Assembly: GCA_037355855.1 (NCBI GenBank)
Contig: CM074759.1
Coordinates: 2,294,001-2,358,000, forward strand
Direction of reading: 5' to 3'
Source of the DNA: Pseudo-nitzschia pungens
Taxonomy: Eukaryota; Bacillariophyta; Bacillariophyceae; Bacillariales; Bacillariaceae
Length of the DNA: 64,000 nucleotides
Shown here: positions 1 to 9,391 of the stretch, in pieces
Layout: every line of letters starts with the position of its first letter
Numbering within the stretch: position 1 is the first letter of the stretch
Translations under genes and position numbers: made by a program
The notes under the pieces: generated by a model
The model's input: the letters and a program-made list of their open reading frames with translations, nothing else
The model's database searches: none
What the model was told of the DNA's origin: nothing

Positions 1-2
1 TT

Positions 3-2501
3 GAGCGCAGACCATATCCCATACCAAGGATACAAGATATCATGAACAAAAGAGGCAAGTACACTCACTTCACCAAGATTGACCTGTCCATGCAATACTA
101 CTGCTTTGAACTGGATGATGCAAGCAAGAAACTATGCACCATAGTAACTCCATATGGCTGCTATGAATATCAAAGACTACCAATGGGAGTTAAAGTATCT
201 CCAGATGTGGCACAACAACTAATGGAAGATATCCTACAAGACACAGACTGCACTGTATATATTGATGACATTGGAATCTGGACCAATGGATCCTTTGCTC
301 TCCACATGAAAACCATCGACAAGATCCTGGACCGGCTCAACCAAAATGGACTTAAGTGCAACCCCCTCAAGTGTGATTGGGCTGTACAAGAAACTGACTT
401 CCTCGGTTATTGGATGACTCCCACAGCAGTTAAGCCTTGGAGAAAGAAGATTGAAGCCATTCTACATATGGACCGGCCCAGAACTGTGACCCAAGTCAAA
501 TCCTTCCTGGGAGCAGTAGGATACTACAGAGACATGTGGCCCAGAAGATCCCATGTCCTAGCTCCACTATTTGACATTACTGGTGGCCCCAAGAAGAAAC
601 AACCTCAAGCAGCTGCCATCAAAGGCAAGCAACGCAAAACCCCTTCATCTTTCACTTGGGGACCTGCTCAGGATAAAGCCTTTCAAGAAATGAAAGCCAT
701 GATAGCAGCGGATGCGCTCAACACCTATCCAGACCTTAACAAGCCCTTTGAACTGTACACAGATGCCTCAGACCTACAGCTTGGCGCTGCCATCTTACAG
801 GATGGCAAACCTATCGCGTACTGGTCCAAGAAACTATCTGATGCCCAAAAGAACTATACTACAATGGAAAAAGAACTCCTCGCCATAGTCCTGTGCTGCA
901 AAGAATACAGAAAAATGCTACTTGGGGGTGTTATCAATGTATACACCGACCATAAAAACCTTACATTCAGGACACTTTCAGTCCAACGAGTCCTCCGGTG
1001 GCGACTATTCCTTGAAGAATTCGGGGTCAACCTCACTTATGTTGAAGGCAAGACCAATGTCCTTGCTGATGCCTTCTCCAGGCTCCCCCGGATGGATCCA
1101 CCTACTGTAGGGAAGAAAGAAGCCCTTGGTAAGGGCACTCTCGTGGATTTCTTAAAACTTGAAGTTCCAGAACAAGATGAAGAACTGTTTCTAACAGAGT
1201 TCCCCAATCTATTCCAGCACTTATGCAATGACGCAGACCAGGAACTACAAGCCTGTCTGCTGAACAATGAGTGCCTGGTCAATCTACCAAACAATCAAGA
1301 CATGGTATGCCCGGTGAACTATTCCAACATCTATCTCCATCAGCAGAAGGATCCCACTATCAAGTTCAAGATCCAATCCAAAGCCTTCTTTCACCAAGAA
1401 TTAGAAGGCAATAACATCCTTTGTTATGCCAACCAATCCAAGCCCGAATGCTGGAGAATCTACATCCCAGCATCCCTCATTAATGATACCATCAAATGGT
1501 ATCATCTCCTGTTGGGTCATTGTGGATCCACCAGGTTACATCAGACTATTTCAGCCCGATTCTATGCAGATAATTTGACCAACTTGTGCAAGTCATACAT
1601 CTGCCCCGACAACTGCATTAAATATAAGAATCAACATTCTAAATATGGGAAGCTTCCACCGAAAGAAGCTCCACTATCACCATTCAACGAGGTGCACGTG
1701 GATCTTATAGGCCCTTGGAAGATCACGGCCCAAGGCAAGAACTACAACTTCAAGGCCCTAACATGTATTGATCCAGTCACCAATCTACTTGAAATCATCA
1801 GAATCAGAGACAAGTCCTCCCAGCATGTCTCAGACCAATTCAAGAATTGCTGGCTCTCCAGATATCCTAGACCTATCAGATGTATCCACGATAATGGCGG
1901 AGAGTTCCTTGGAGCTGAGTTCCAAACCACACTTAAGCAGTATGGAATTCAGTCCATTCCCACTACAGTGAAGAATCCCCAGTCCAACGCCATCTGCGAA
2001 AGGGTCCATCATACAGTTGCTGATATCCTCAGAGTCCTAGTCCATGTTAATCCCCCTCAAGCAAACACAAGGGCAAGTCAACTCATGGACAATGCCCTTG
2101 CCACATGCATGCATGCCTCTCGATGTGCTGTAAATGCTGCACTGCAAGCATCTCCAGGATCCCTAGTATTCAATCGGGACATGTTGGTTGACCTACCACT
2201 GACCTCTAACCTTTTAGCTCTGCAACAGCTCCGGCAACAAGGAATTAACAAGGCTCTACTCAGAGACAACGCCAAGCGTAAGGAACATACCTTTCAACCC
2301 CATGAAAAGGTATGGATGCAACAACCAGACCCGGACAAGTTACAGCCACGAAAGACAGGACCCTTCACTATTGCCCAAGTCCATGACAATGGTACTGTTA
2401 AAATTCAAAAGACTCCATCGGTTATGGAAACAGTTAACATCCGGAAGCTAACGCCGTACAAAGAGGCACCGAACGACCAATCGATTCATTGGTCAACTTA
2501 A
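3..2501 (+). CDS. pol: Ty3/gypsy pol polyprotein (RT-RNase H-integrase), 5' end missing
   Basis: The frame is open from the first full codon in the window to a TAA at 2499-2501. RT: the catalytic YIDD lies near 259-270. RNase H: TDAS near 760 and the acidic EKELLAIV block near 868. Integrase: an N-terminal HHCC zinc finger (WYHLLLGH, later CPDNC) near 1500-1620, then the catalytic Asp in VHVDLIGPW, Asp in CIHDNGGEF and Glu in NAICERVHH. RT-RNase H-IN order is the Ty3/gypsy arrangement. The product copies the element RNA into cDNA and inserts it. No stop or frameshift is seen in the visible part. Protease and gag lie to the left of the window. Confidence 0.93.
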   Translation, partial: ERRPYPIPRIQDIMNKRGKYTHFTKIDLSMQYYCFELDDASKKLCTIVTPYGCYEYQRLPMGVKVSPDVAQQLMEDILQDTDCTVYIDDIGIWTNGSFALHMKTIDKILDRLNQNGLKCNPLKCDWAVQETDFLGYWMTPTAVKPWRKKIEAILHMDRPRTVTQVKSFLGAVGYYRDMWPRRSHVLAPLFDITGGPKKKQPQAAAIKGKQRKTPSSFTWGPAQDKAFQEMKAMIAADALNTYPDLNKPFELYTDASDLQLGAAILQDGKPIAYWSKKLSDAQKNYTTMEKELLAIVLCCKEYRKMLLGGVINVYTDHKNLTFRTLSVQRVLRWRLFLEEFGVNLTYVEGKTNVLADAFSRLPRMDPPTVGKKEALGKGTLVDFLKLEVPEQDEELFLTEFPNLFQHLCNDADQELQACLLNNECLVNLPNNQDMVCPVNYSNIYLHQQKDPTIKFKIQSKAFFHQELEGNNILCYANQSKPECWRIYIPASLINDTIKWYHLLLGHCGSTRLHQTISARFYADNLTNLCKSYICPDNCIKYKNQHSKYGKLPPKEAPLSPFNEVHVDLIGPWKITAQGKNYNFKALTCIDPVTNLLEIIRIRDKSSQHVSDQFKNCWLSRYPRPIRCIHDNGGEFLGAEFQTTLKQYGIQSIPTTVKNPQSNAICERVHHTVADILRVLVHVNPPQANTRASQLMDNALATCMHASRCAVNAALQASPGSLVFNRDMLVDLPLTSNLLALQQLRQQGINKALLRDNAKRKEHTFQPHEKVWMQQPDPDKLQPRKTGPFTIAQVHDNGTVKIQKTPSVMETVNIRKLTPYKEAPNDQSIHWST

Positions 2502-2531
2502 GTATGGGATTCGATTAATCATGAGGCACTA

Positions 2532-2855
2532 TGTGACGAGCTAGCGTAGCTAGCAGTCACGATTGAATATTTAACCGAATCCCATATGGGAATCGAATAT
2601 CATTTATATTCAGGGATAGATACATTTTTATATGTACCCTAATTAATATGGTCGAGTCCCAGAAGATAACATACGCCTAATCGTGGGAGTCGACAATGGG
2701 ATAACATTTATGGCAGAGCATGCCAAAATGTGGCTATGCTCGCGACCTCAAATTTTATATGCTTCCATTATCAATTCGTGTAACAACATCTCTTAAAGTA
2801 TCTAAACATTCACAATTTTCATACTACTCCGAAATTTCTACTCTAGACCGTAACA
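2532..2855 (+). repeat. 3' LTR of element A (324 bp)
   Basis: It begins TGTGAC and ends GTAACA. It is preceded by the short motif GAGGCACTA, which also precedes the 3' LTR of element E and that of G. The first 35 bases can fold: GTGAC-GCTAGC pairs with GCTAGC-GTCAC around a GTA loop. It is longer than the E LTR (263 bp) and close in size to the G LTR (326 bp). Confidence 0.88.
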
Positions 2856-3955
2856 CCCATCGCGAGTCGCTTGTAGGCGTACTTCCCCCACGGTAAGATA
2901 GTAGAGCAAATCTTCTGGCTCTCCTTGCAGATGGGGATCGTGTAGTATCCTTGGGACAGATCCAGCGCCGTAGCGGACTTAAATTTTTGTAGTCTTTGGA
3001 TAGTTTCCCCTATGCGTGGTAGTGGGAAGGGTTTCCTTTGAATTGCTGCATTCATTTTACGGAAGTCCGTAAGCACGCGAATGTCCCCTGTCTTTTTGGG
3101 TTGACAGAATGTGGGCGATGCCCATGGTGAGTCATCATCATGGGGAAGTTTCTCCAGGACTCCAATATCACAGAGCCTGTTGATTTCCTTCCGGAGTGCT
3201 TGTTCAAAGGCATGGGGTACAGAGTAGTACCGCTGCCGGACCAGTTTGACCCCTGGTTGGAGTTCAATGGATACCGGTTCAATGTTCTTGAGCAGTCCCA
3301 GACCTCCCCTGAAGAGTGTAGGGAACTTCTTCAATGTGTTCTTCAGGGCTTCCTTAGACGTGTCTGTGATCTCCAGGTCATTGACCATAGAGTCTATATC
3401 CACTTTGGAGTAGTCGGCGTCCAGGATTTTGGCTTGCCGTTCTTCCTCCTGTTGGAGGATTGGACTCTGCGTGTTGGCAAAGAATACTGCCTCACATTTG
3501 TCCGGGTCAGAGAGCTCCCCCATTCCCTTCATGGGGATGGAGTCACCCTGCCACGTGATTGTCTGGGAGCTGTATTTGATATCCAGTCCCAGTTGCGCCA
3601 TCAAGTCGGATCCTATGATCATGTCGTAGGGCACCTCCTCATGGTGATGGTACTCATCCACTTGGAAGGTCCATTTGATGGTCTTGGAATTTGAAAATTC
3701 TATCAACCTCAGTCCCACTGAAGCCGCGGACTTTGTCCAAAATTTGCCCCCGTAGGTATTATAGGTGACAGATCGGTGGTCCCGGTTCGTAAGTTGACTT
3801 CGGTCGACAAAGTGATTTAGAATTATGGACTTGGAGCAACCTGAGTCCAGTAGACCCCAGAGCATCCTCCCCCTTCCCTTGTGGTCCAATACCTCCACAC
3901 AGACGTCAGCAAATTGGTTGATTATGCGCGGCCCAGTGTGGATGGTATCGACCAT
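2856..3955 (-). pseudogene. pol: Ty3/gypsy pol of element B, split by insertion of A
   Basis: It opens with ATG directly after the gag TGA, in the same frame as gag. An aspartic protease motif (LLDSG, about residues 35-39) is followed by the linker and the RT fingers/palm up to the KRLAMG motif. There the sequence is replaced by the element A LTR, so the catalytic YIDD, RNase H and integrase are missing on this side. No internal stop is seen before the break. The 1087-residue counterpart in C shows what is lost. The apparent C-terminal residues after KRLAMG are read from the LTR and are not part of pol. Confidence 0.9.
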
Positions 3956-5359
3956 TCAGTTGTGGGATCCTTTCTTCTTGAAAGTCTTTCTGTACTTTCT
4001 TCTGTACTCCTTGAGTTCTCTGTCGGAGATATCAATCTCATCGTCGGAGACTTCATGATCAGCTTGGGCCGTGGCCAGCACATAGGAGTACTCATGGTTG
4101 GAGAGGTTCATTCCCCAGTGGGGTTTGGAGTGTTGCTCAGCGTCTGAGTCTTCTTTTGCCACAAAGTGCTCCTTGAGCAGATTGATGGTTTCCCGGTCGA
4201 ATTTCCCTTTCTTGGGGGGTCCTCCGGTTAGTTTCCAGCATTTGCCGGCGTGGGTCTTGCCACAGATTTTGCACAGTTGTTTGTTGTTGTCCATTGGGCG
4301 CTTCTTTTTGTTGGGAGACTTTCCAGTTCCTCCCCCAGAAGTGGCCTTGGAGTTCTTCTTGGTTCCACCATTTTGTTTTTCCAGTTTGGTGATCCGTTTG
4401 CGGAGTTCCTCCTCGCTTCGGATGGTGGTTTCCAAGTTTTTGAGTTTGTCGATGGTGGTGTTGAAGGAATGGGCAAAGACGTCCCATCCAATATGTTCCA
4501 GTTTGTCCCTCTGGGTGTGTGTCATGCTGGTGTCCAGAATTTCCTTCATCTCGTCTTGAGTGAAGCTGGAGGGTGCCATTCCTGTGGTGGCGCCGCTTTC
4601 CCAGAGGCATTCCGGTAGATAGCTTTGGAGCTCGGCCATTCGGTTGGCCCAGGCTCGGATGCCATGTTTCATGTCGACTCGCATCCCCCGCATGAAGTGG
4701 CGGAGGAGGATGTAGGAGCGTTTCCCATTCATGTCATTGCCAAAGACTTTTAGTTTGAGGGCGTACATGCATTCCTCGATGACATCCTTCTTGTACTCCT
4801 CTGATTGGTAGTACTTTGTGAGGGCATCGGGTACCTTCTTTTTGGGGATTGGAGTGCCGAGGTCCTCGGGCTCTGTTTCCTCATCCGATTTTGCCGTAGC
4901 AGTCGGTTTGTTTTTGTCGGTCTTGGGGGTAGTGTCCCCTTTGACCGGCTCCTTGGGTGTTCCAGAGGGAGCTGCTGTTGTTGGGTCGGTTGTTTCGACC
5001 GTTTGGATCCTCTTTTGGACCAGCTTGTTGTTGTGTGTTTTGTGACCTGGTTCGGCGTAGTAGGACCGGCCCAGAGTCATTTGGACAATAGAGAGTGCCT
5101 CGTTGGAGAGGACCCTCTGGAGGACATCCAGTTTTTGGTCTCCTTGGAGTTTGTCATTGCCAGCAATTTTCTGGTCAAAGTCTCTCTTCCAGATGATAAA
5201 GAGTTCCAGTCTTTCGGTGCCGGTAAGTACTTTCAGGTAGTCACTGAACGCGACCCCTCCCTTCTCACTTTCAACGCTCATTTTCACGGTGGTGGCATCT
5301 TCCGGCCAGTCCTCTCGTGTAAAGTTAAAGGGTTTCTGTTTGGTTCCTTTAGATGCCAT
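3956..5359 (-). CDS. gag: Ty3/gypsy gag of element B
   Basis: 467 residues starting at an ATG 732 bp inside the 5' LTR. Gag forms the virus-like particle and packages element RNA in the cytoplasm. Visible features: an N-terminal region beginning MASKGTKQKPF, an acidic and Lys-rich linker near residues 115-180, a coiled-coil-like stretch (EEELRKRITKLEKQ) near 325-340, a basic Ser/Gly/Lys tract, and a zinc-knuckle-like CKICGKTHAGKC (CX2CX3HX3C, tighter than the usual CX2CX4HX4C). The C-terminus is basic. The stop TGA (3958-3956) directly abuts the pol ATG in the same frame. It has the same length as gag of C, and no defect is seen. Confidence 0.9.
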   Translation of the reverse strand: MASKGTKQKPFNFTREDWPEDATTVKMSVESEKGGVAFSDYLKVLTGTERLELFIIWKRDFDQKIAGNDKLQGDQKLDVLQRVLSNEALSIVQMTLGRSYYAEPGHKTHNNKLVQKRIQTVETTDPTTAAPSGTPKEPVKGDTTPKTDKNKPTATAKSDEETEPEDLGTPIPKKKVPDALTKYYQSEEYKKDVIEECMYALKLKVFGNDMNGKRSYILLRHFMRGMRVDMKHGIRAWANRMAELQSYLPECLWESGATTGMAPSSFTQDEMKEILDTSMTHTQRDKLEHIGWDVFAHSFNTTIDKLKNLETTIRSEEELRKRITKLEKQNGGTKKNSKATSGGGTGKSPNKKKRPMDNNKQLCKICGKTHAGKCWKLTGGPPKKGKFDRETINLLKEHFVAKEDSDAEQHSKPHWGMNLSNHEYSYVLATAQADHEVSDDEIDISDRELKEYRRKYRKTFKKKGSHN

Positions 5360-6091
5360 GGTGGGTTAATCAGTCAGTTATTAAATTTTAGTTTAATTTA
5401 GTTACAGTATTTCTGTAAGTTGTTATCTGGGTTGGAAATGAGCAAAAAGTGATTGCTCCAGTTTTTCCCCCTGAGGTTCACTTCCACGCGATACCTTGTG
5501 TTGTAACTGGTTTTCCCCCAGCCTGGCACAGTGGTGGGAGTTGTTTCTCTCTTTAGCTTCCGGGAATCCTGTGGTTCCCCAGAGTTGTTTCTGTTTTTAT
5601 TATGTGGGATTCAATTCCCGTGGTTCTCCGCCGTTGCTTCTCTATTAAGCAATCACCGGGCCGGTCCCACTTCCCGCTTCCCGTGGGATTGGTGGTGTTT
5701 GGGTATTCATTATATACCTTTCCGGATATCCGTATATTTCGGTTTTGGTTGGCATCCCCTATTCGGTCTGTCCATCCACTCAGTGTTGGTCCAATTAGTC
5801 CACTCACTGGATTATGTGTCACTTTTTCGACACTTATTTCATTATTTCTGTTGTCGACCATGGTCCTGTTTAGGTCCTTAGGTGTCTCTGTTGCTGCAGT
5901 TGCTCCCTGTAATGGAGTCAACTGTTGCTGGGGTTGGTATTCCTTAGTGCTGCAGACACCGGATATCCTTCTCCCTGTTCTTTGCTTCTCTGCGCCTCCA
6001 TTTTTTGGCAGTCTTTCGATCTCGTCGGCGTTTTGACCGATCGATCTCTTTCTGCTCATGGTCGTCAGCGCTCAGCTTGATTTTAAAATCA
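5360..6091 (-). other. Untranslated leader of element B
   Basis: This lies between the 5' LTR and gag. Directly after the LTR comes the palindrome TGATTTTAAAATCA, at the place where a tRNA primer-binding site is expected. The same palindrome follows the 5' LTRs of C and D. A 168-codon ATG-initiated frame lies in the leader on the minus strand (6059-5553). It is not kept in C or D and nearly all its differences from C change the residue, so I do not call it a gene. Confidence 0.7.
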
Positions 6092-6267
6092 TGCCATACC
6101 CCGGGTCTACTAGTAGCGTTTACGATAGTAGTGATATGCAAATTGTGAGCTCTATCAGTTAGTCTACTTGCTATTGGGTTCAGCAGTCTCGAAATTGGCG
6201 ATTCCAGAGACTCGCTAATCGTAATCCAATCACGAACCGATTCGTGACTGTATTCCGGTGCACGGCA
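6092..6267 (-). repeat. 5' LTR of element B (176 bp)
   Basis: On the plus strand it runs from TGCCATACCC to GTGCACGGCA, so it has TG...CA ends. It matches the LTRs of C (191 bp) and the 5' LTR of D (176 bp). It should contain the promoter and polyadenylation signals; none can be pinned down by eye. Confidence 0.9.
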
Positions 6268-8137
6268 GTGATTCCCGGAATTACATATCGGAGTATTACA
6301 TATTAGCATTCCCTGGATTCCAGAACACATATAACTTGCACACCCAACAGAAAACCTAAAATTGCCTCAACGGATGAGGCCTATTTTGGAATTTGGAATC
6401 TTGTCGAAAGAAACAAAATTGTCTCTTCACTGTCTACCTGCGCCTCTAGTTTTTTTTCTGTGCGTGTCGCCACACATGTCAAGTGATTGAAATTTTTGAT
6501 TTTTAGATTCTGTCTAGATTTATGTCTTCTTGTAGTTGGATAGATGGCACTACCGGTTTATATGCTCAATTGTATCAGATATACAAGTCTGATAATTATG
6601 AAATGGTATTTTACATAATATGATATGCACCCCTATGAAGATATTTCACCTCGGTATTATGAACTCCCGTCGGGGTATGGTCATTGTGTATGATTTGTAC
6701 TATAACCAGATACCCAGCCCCTGCAGTTGACAAGCGAGCGAGTTTAGCGAGCGCGTACGCTACAGTACTGGTGCTACAGGTGACAGGTGACAGTAAAAGG
6801 TATGCTCAGTACGTTGAATTAAGTACTGGACCTATGTACCCTGACCCTTTACCGACATACAAATCAGCAATATGGAAAAATTATTCCGAGCTCCATTGGA
6901 GCTCTCACTCTTTTGAATACTCTCTCTAGTGTGCTCATGGTATATGCAACAGCGCTTGAAAAGTATCCCATTTGTCAGCACTCCGTGCTGTACTGTTGTT
7001 GCTGCTCTCCCTGTTTTGCTGACGAGCGAAATCTTAACACCTAAAAATGTAATACGTAATTCTGGGAATCACTCATTGAGTGATAGCCAAAAACATATTT
7101 TGCATTTAATAATGGTCAACACCCTTTTACATATAGTAACATTTATTTTTAAGCACACTCAACAAATGCCAATTTAGCGGTCAATGCCGGTTGATGCCAG
7201 TTGGTGCCTATTTTGTAGATTTTGGAATTTGGAATCCCATCTCAAAAAACAAAAAAATCATTGGCCAAACCTCTAGCGCATGCCAGCTCAATTTGGAACA
7301 CCAAAAAACCTTTGATTTTTCACTTGGTTTGCATCCTTAACAACAAGGGGGGACATCCTCCAGCAAAAACACCGACAACCAAATCAACAACCAAATTGAC
7401 AACCAAATTGACAATCACTTGTCCTGCTGAATGTAATTGACAAACTCATGCTGCTTGAAATCATCTGCCTTTCCTAGTACTACTACTACTACACTAGATT
7501 TTTAGCCCCAGCTTACAACTGACCCCGCTTGTCTCCTGAAGATAAAAGGAGACGCAATAGAAGAACTCCTCGGATTGCCGTCTGCTGGTATAATTATTCC
7601 CCTTTCCTGTACATGTATGCCTCTGGCAATGATCAATCCCTTTTGAATTGTTGTGGAGTTGACCATAAAGTCTTTACAGAATTGCTTGATATATTTGAAC
7701 CATTCTATGATTCCTACACATACAACACAACAACCAGAGCTGTCGTTTGAAAAAACAAAATGAACAAGGGAAGAAAAGGAGAACTCGATGCAACTGGTTA
7801 TCTTGGGCTTGTCTTGTTCTGGTTTCGAACGCAAGGCTCAGCAGCAAGATCAGTGAGTCTAGCATTTGGTTTAACTGCCACTCCTAGTATGTACAAATGG
7901 ATTAGATTTGGCAGGAGAGTCCTGCTTGTTGCTTTGCAAAGAAATCCATCTGCAGTTGTCCCATTGCCAAACCGAGAAGAAATTGAACTGTATATCAAAG
8001 CCATTGCTGCAAAGTATCCTCGATTAGGTGAACACAGAGTCTGGGGGGCTTGTGATGGACTGAAACTTAACCTACAAAGGTCTTCAAACTGGAGGCTTCT
8101 TCAATGCAAAAATGGTACACATGTTCCAAATTTTTGA
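6268..8137 (+). mobile_element. Degenerate PIF/Harbinger-like DNA transposon, copy 1
   Basis: It includes a transposase fragment (7529-8137) and an upstream region (about 6268-6480) that matches, in the same order and orientation relative to the transposase, the region at 34100-34270 next to the second transposase fragment. Shared blocks are a GTGATTCC-type start, CACCCAACAGA and GGCCTA..TTGGAAT. A GGGAATCAC block in inverse orientation at about 7045-7080 may be an internal or terminal inverted repeat. Ends and target duplication could not be fixed. The left boundary here is simply the edge of element B. Confidence 0.55.
7529..8137 (+). pseudogene. PIF/Harbinger-like (DDE_Tnp_4 type) transposase fragment
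   Basis: A single reading frame is broken by one in-frame TGA at 7748-7750 and resumes without a shift. Recognisable parts: SPFLYMYASGNDQ, LNCCGVDHKVF, LGLVLFWFRTQGS, an SMYKWIRFGRR helix, and AVWGACDGLK-like VWGACDGLKLNLQ, which would contain the first catalytic Asp of the DDE triad. The match ends near 8115, and the remaining acidic residues are missing. No ATG lies at the start of the frame; the first Met is at about 7613. The homologue at 33172-33421 has a Met where this copy has TGA. Family assignment is from the DGLK motif and general layout and is moderately secure. The copy is dead. Confidence 0.6.
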
Positions 8138-9391
8138 TCACAGGTTCTGAGAGTTTGAACACATGTTCTGTTGATGCGTGCAACAAGAACTGACAGCATC
8201 TCTCGGTGACTAAAATTTCGATCAGGTTTTTGATTTTAGATTCCTTTGGGAAATTTTTGGGAGCATCAGATTTAGACAGTTGAGGTGCAATAACTGTCTA
8301 AATTTGGTCAAGAATTGACATATTTAGCATTAAAAGAGACTAAACTGTGTGTTGACCGTCATTAAATGCAAAATATGTTTTCGGGTATTACTCATTACCC
8401 GAACTCGGATTGTGGTATGAAAGATATGAAAGACAAATGTCATCACAGGATGACAGTTGACCCAAGGACGCTGACTTACCGTAATTACTCGTAATTCGTA
8501 CATTTCAGAACCTACGCTTACTTTCGCGAATTGGTACGTACGATACTCGTACCGGTATGATCTTTTGGAAACTGAAACTTAAAAATCAGTTTGCGAAGGG
8601 TAAGGCAGTTTTTTTTTTAGGCATTCTGTAGTCGTGGTTACCGTGCGAATGGCGATGGCGAAGTTAGGTCACGAGTGATTTGCAAGATACAGTAATTTTA
8701 TTTTCTACTGGTAACCTTAGTACGGAAAAAAATACTTCGGGGTAACCTTACTTCGTAATAATTTTTTGAAAGTGCGGTAACTTACTGTAACCTTACCCTT
8801 AGAGCTTAGTTTCTGTATTACAACCTTACCGGTAAGTTATTTTTACCGCATTAGGAACACGAATAAAATGTAGCACGAAGTAAGCCTTACGAATTAGTAG
8901 TAGTAATGTTACGAAGTAACCTTAATTACTGTAGTATTTTTTGTTGGGCGAGGAGATGGAACGCGCCAAGTCACAACGAAGTTCTTCTAGCATTTTTCTT
9001 AGGTATCGTACATACAGGTAATTACTCACTTTGCGTGAGCTCAACAACGAGCATTACAAACTACTTCTGCTACTACTTCGTACCGGTACAACATACGAAG
9101 GACGAAGTACAATGCAGAGGGTCATTCATAAAGGTTCGAGTCATTCTTCTATTATTTTTAGTCATAAAAGACAATGCCTGTTGAGTGAACATTCGAGACG
9201 ACAATAATATCCAAGACACTTACTTTCCAGGCACCTTCCGTTGTGAGCAACTCGGGTCAACAGTACCGGTAAGTTCACTGTTACTGCTCTCGCTTATCCG
9301 CAAAGCTATCCGTGCAAGTTCCGCAAGCCGTACGTCAATATCATCAATTCAATTTTTGCTGCAATTTTTTACCGAGATAGATATTGTGACA
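8138..9391. other. Intergenic region upstream of the TPR gene
   Basis: No convincing coding frame was found. The stretch 8580-8920 is rich in scattered GTAACCTTAC / CCGGTAAG-like words and long T or A runs. It may hold the promoter of the TPR gene, but no element can be assigned. The stop-free frame extends upstream of the chosen ATG of that gene to 9185 but contains no other ATG. Confidence 0.5.

Larger units (their letters stand above)
1..2855 (+). mobile_element. Ty3/gypsy-type LTR retrotransposon A, 3' portion (cut by window edge)
   Basis: The visible part runs from reverse transcriptase through RNase H and integrase to the 3' LTR. Its protein is very close to that of full-length element E at 56567-62220, so A and E are one family. 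The LTR ends in TAACA, and directly after it the sequence resumes as minus-strand pol of element B, inside the RT motif that reads AMGIACAPD in intact element C. A is therefore inserted in B. The expected 5-bp target duplication would be CCCAT at 2856-2860, but its partner lies outside the window. Confidence 0.93.
2856..6267 (-). mobile_element. Ty3/gypsy-type LTR retrotransposon B, 5' part (interrupted by A)
   Basis: Minus-strand element with 5' LTR (6092-6267), a leader of about 730 bp, gag (5359-3956) and the start of pol (3955 downward). Pol stops at 2856 where element A is inserted. Gag and pol are collinear with intact element C and closely similar to it. The rest of B would lie left of the window, beyond A. 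Confidence 0.92.

Noticed and set aside
5553..6059. 168-codon ATG-initiated ORF in the leader of element B
   Set aside because: It is broken in C and D, and differences from C are nearly all amino-acid changing, so there is no sign of coding constraint.
9185..9391. N-terminal extension of the TPR protein upstream of 9392
   Set aside because: The frame is open but lacks an ATG. A eukaryotic start at 9392 begins exactly before the first TPR helix.
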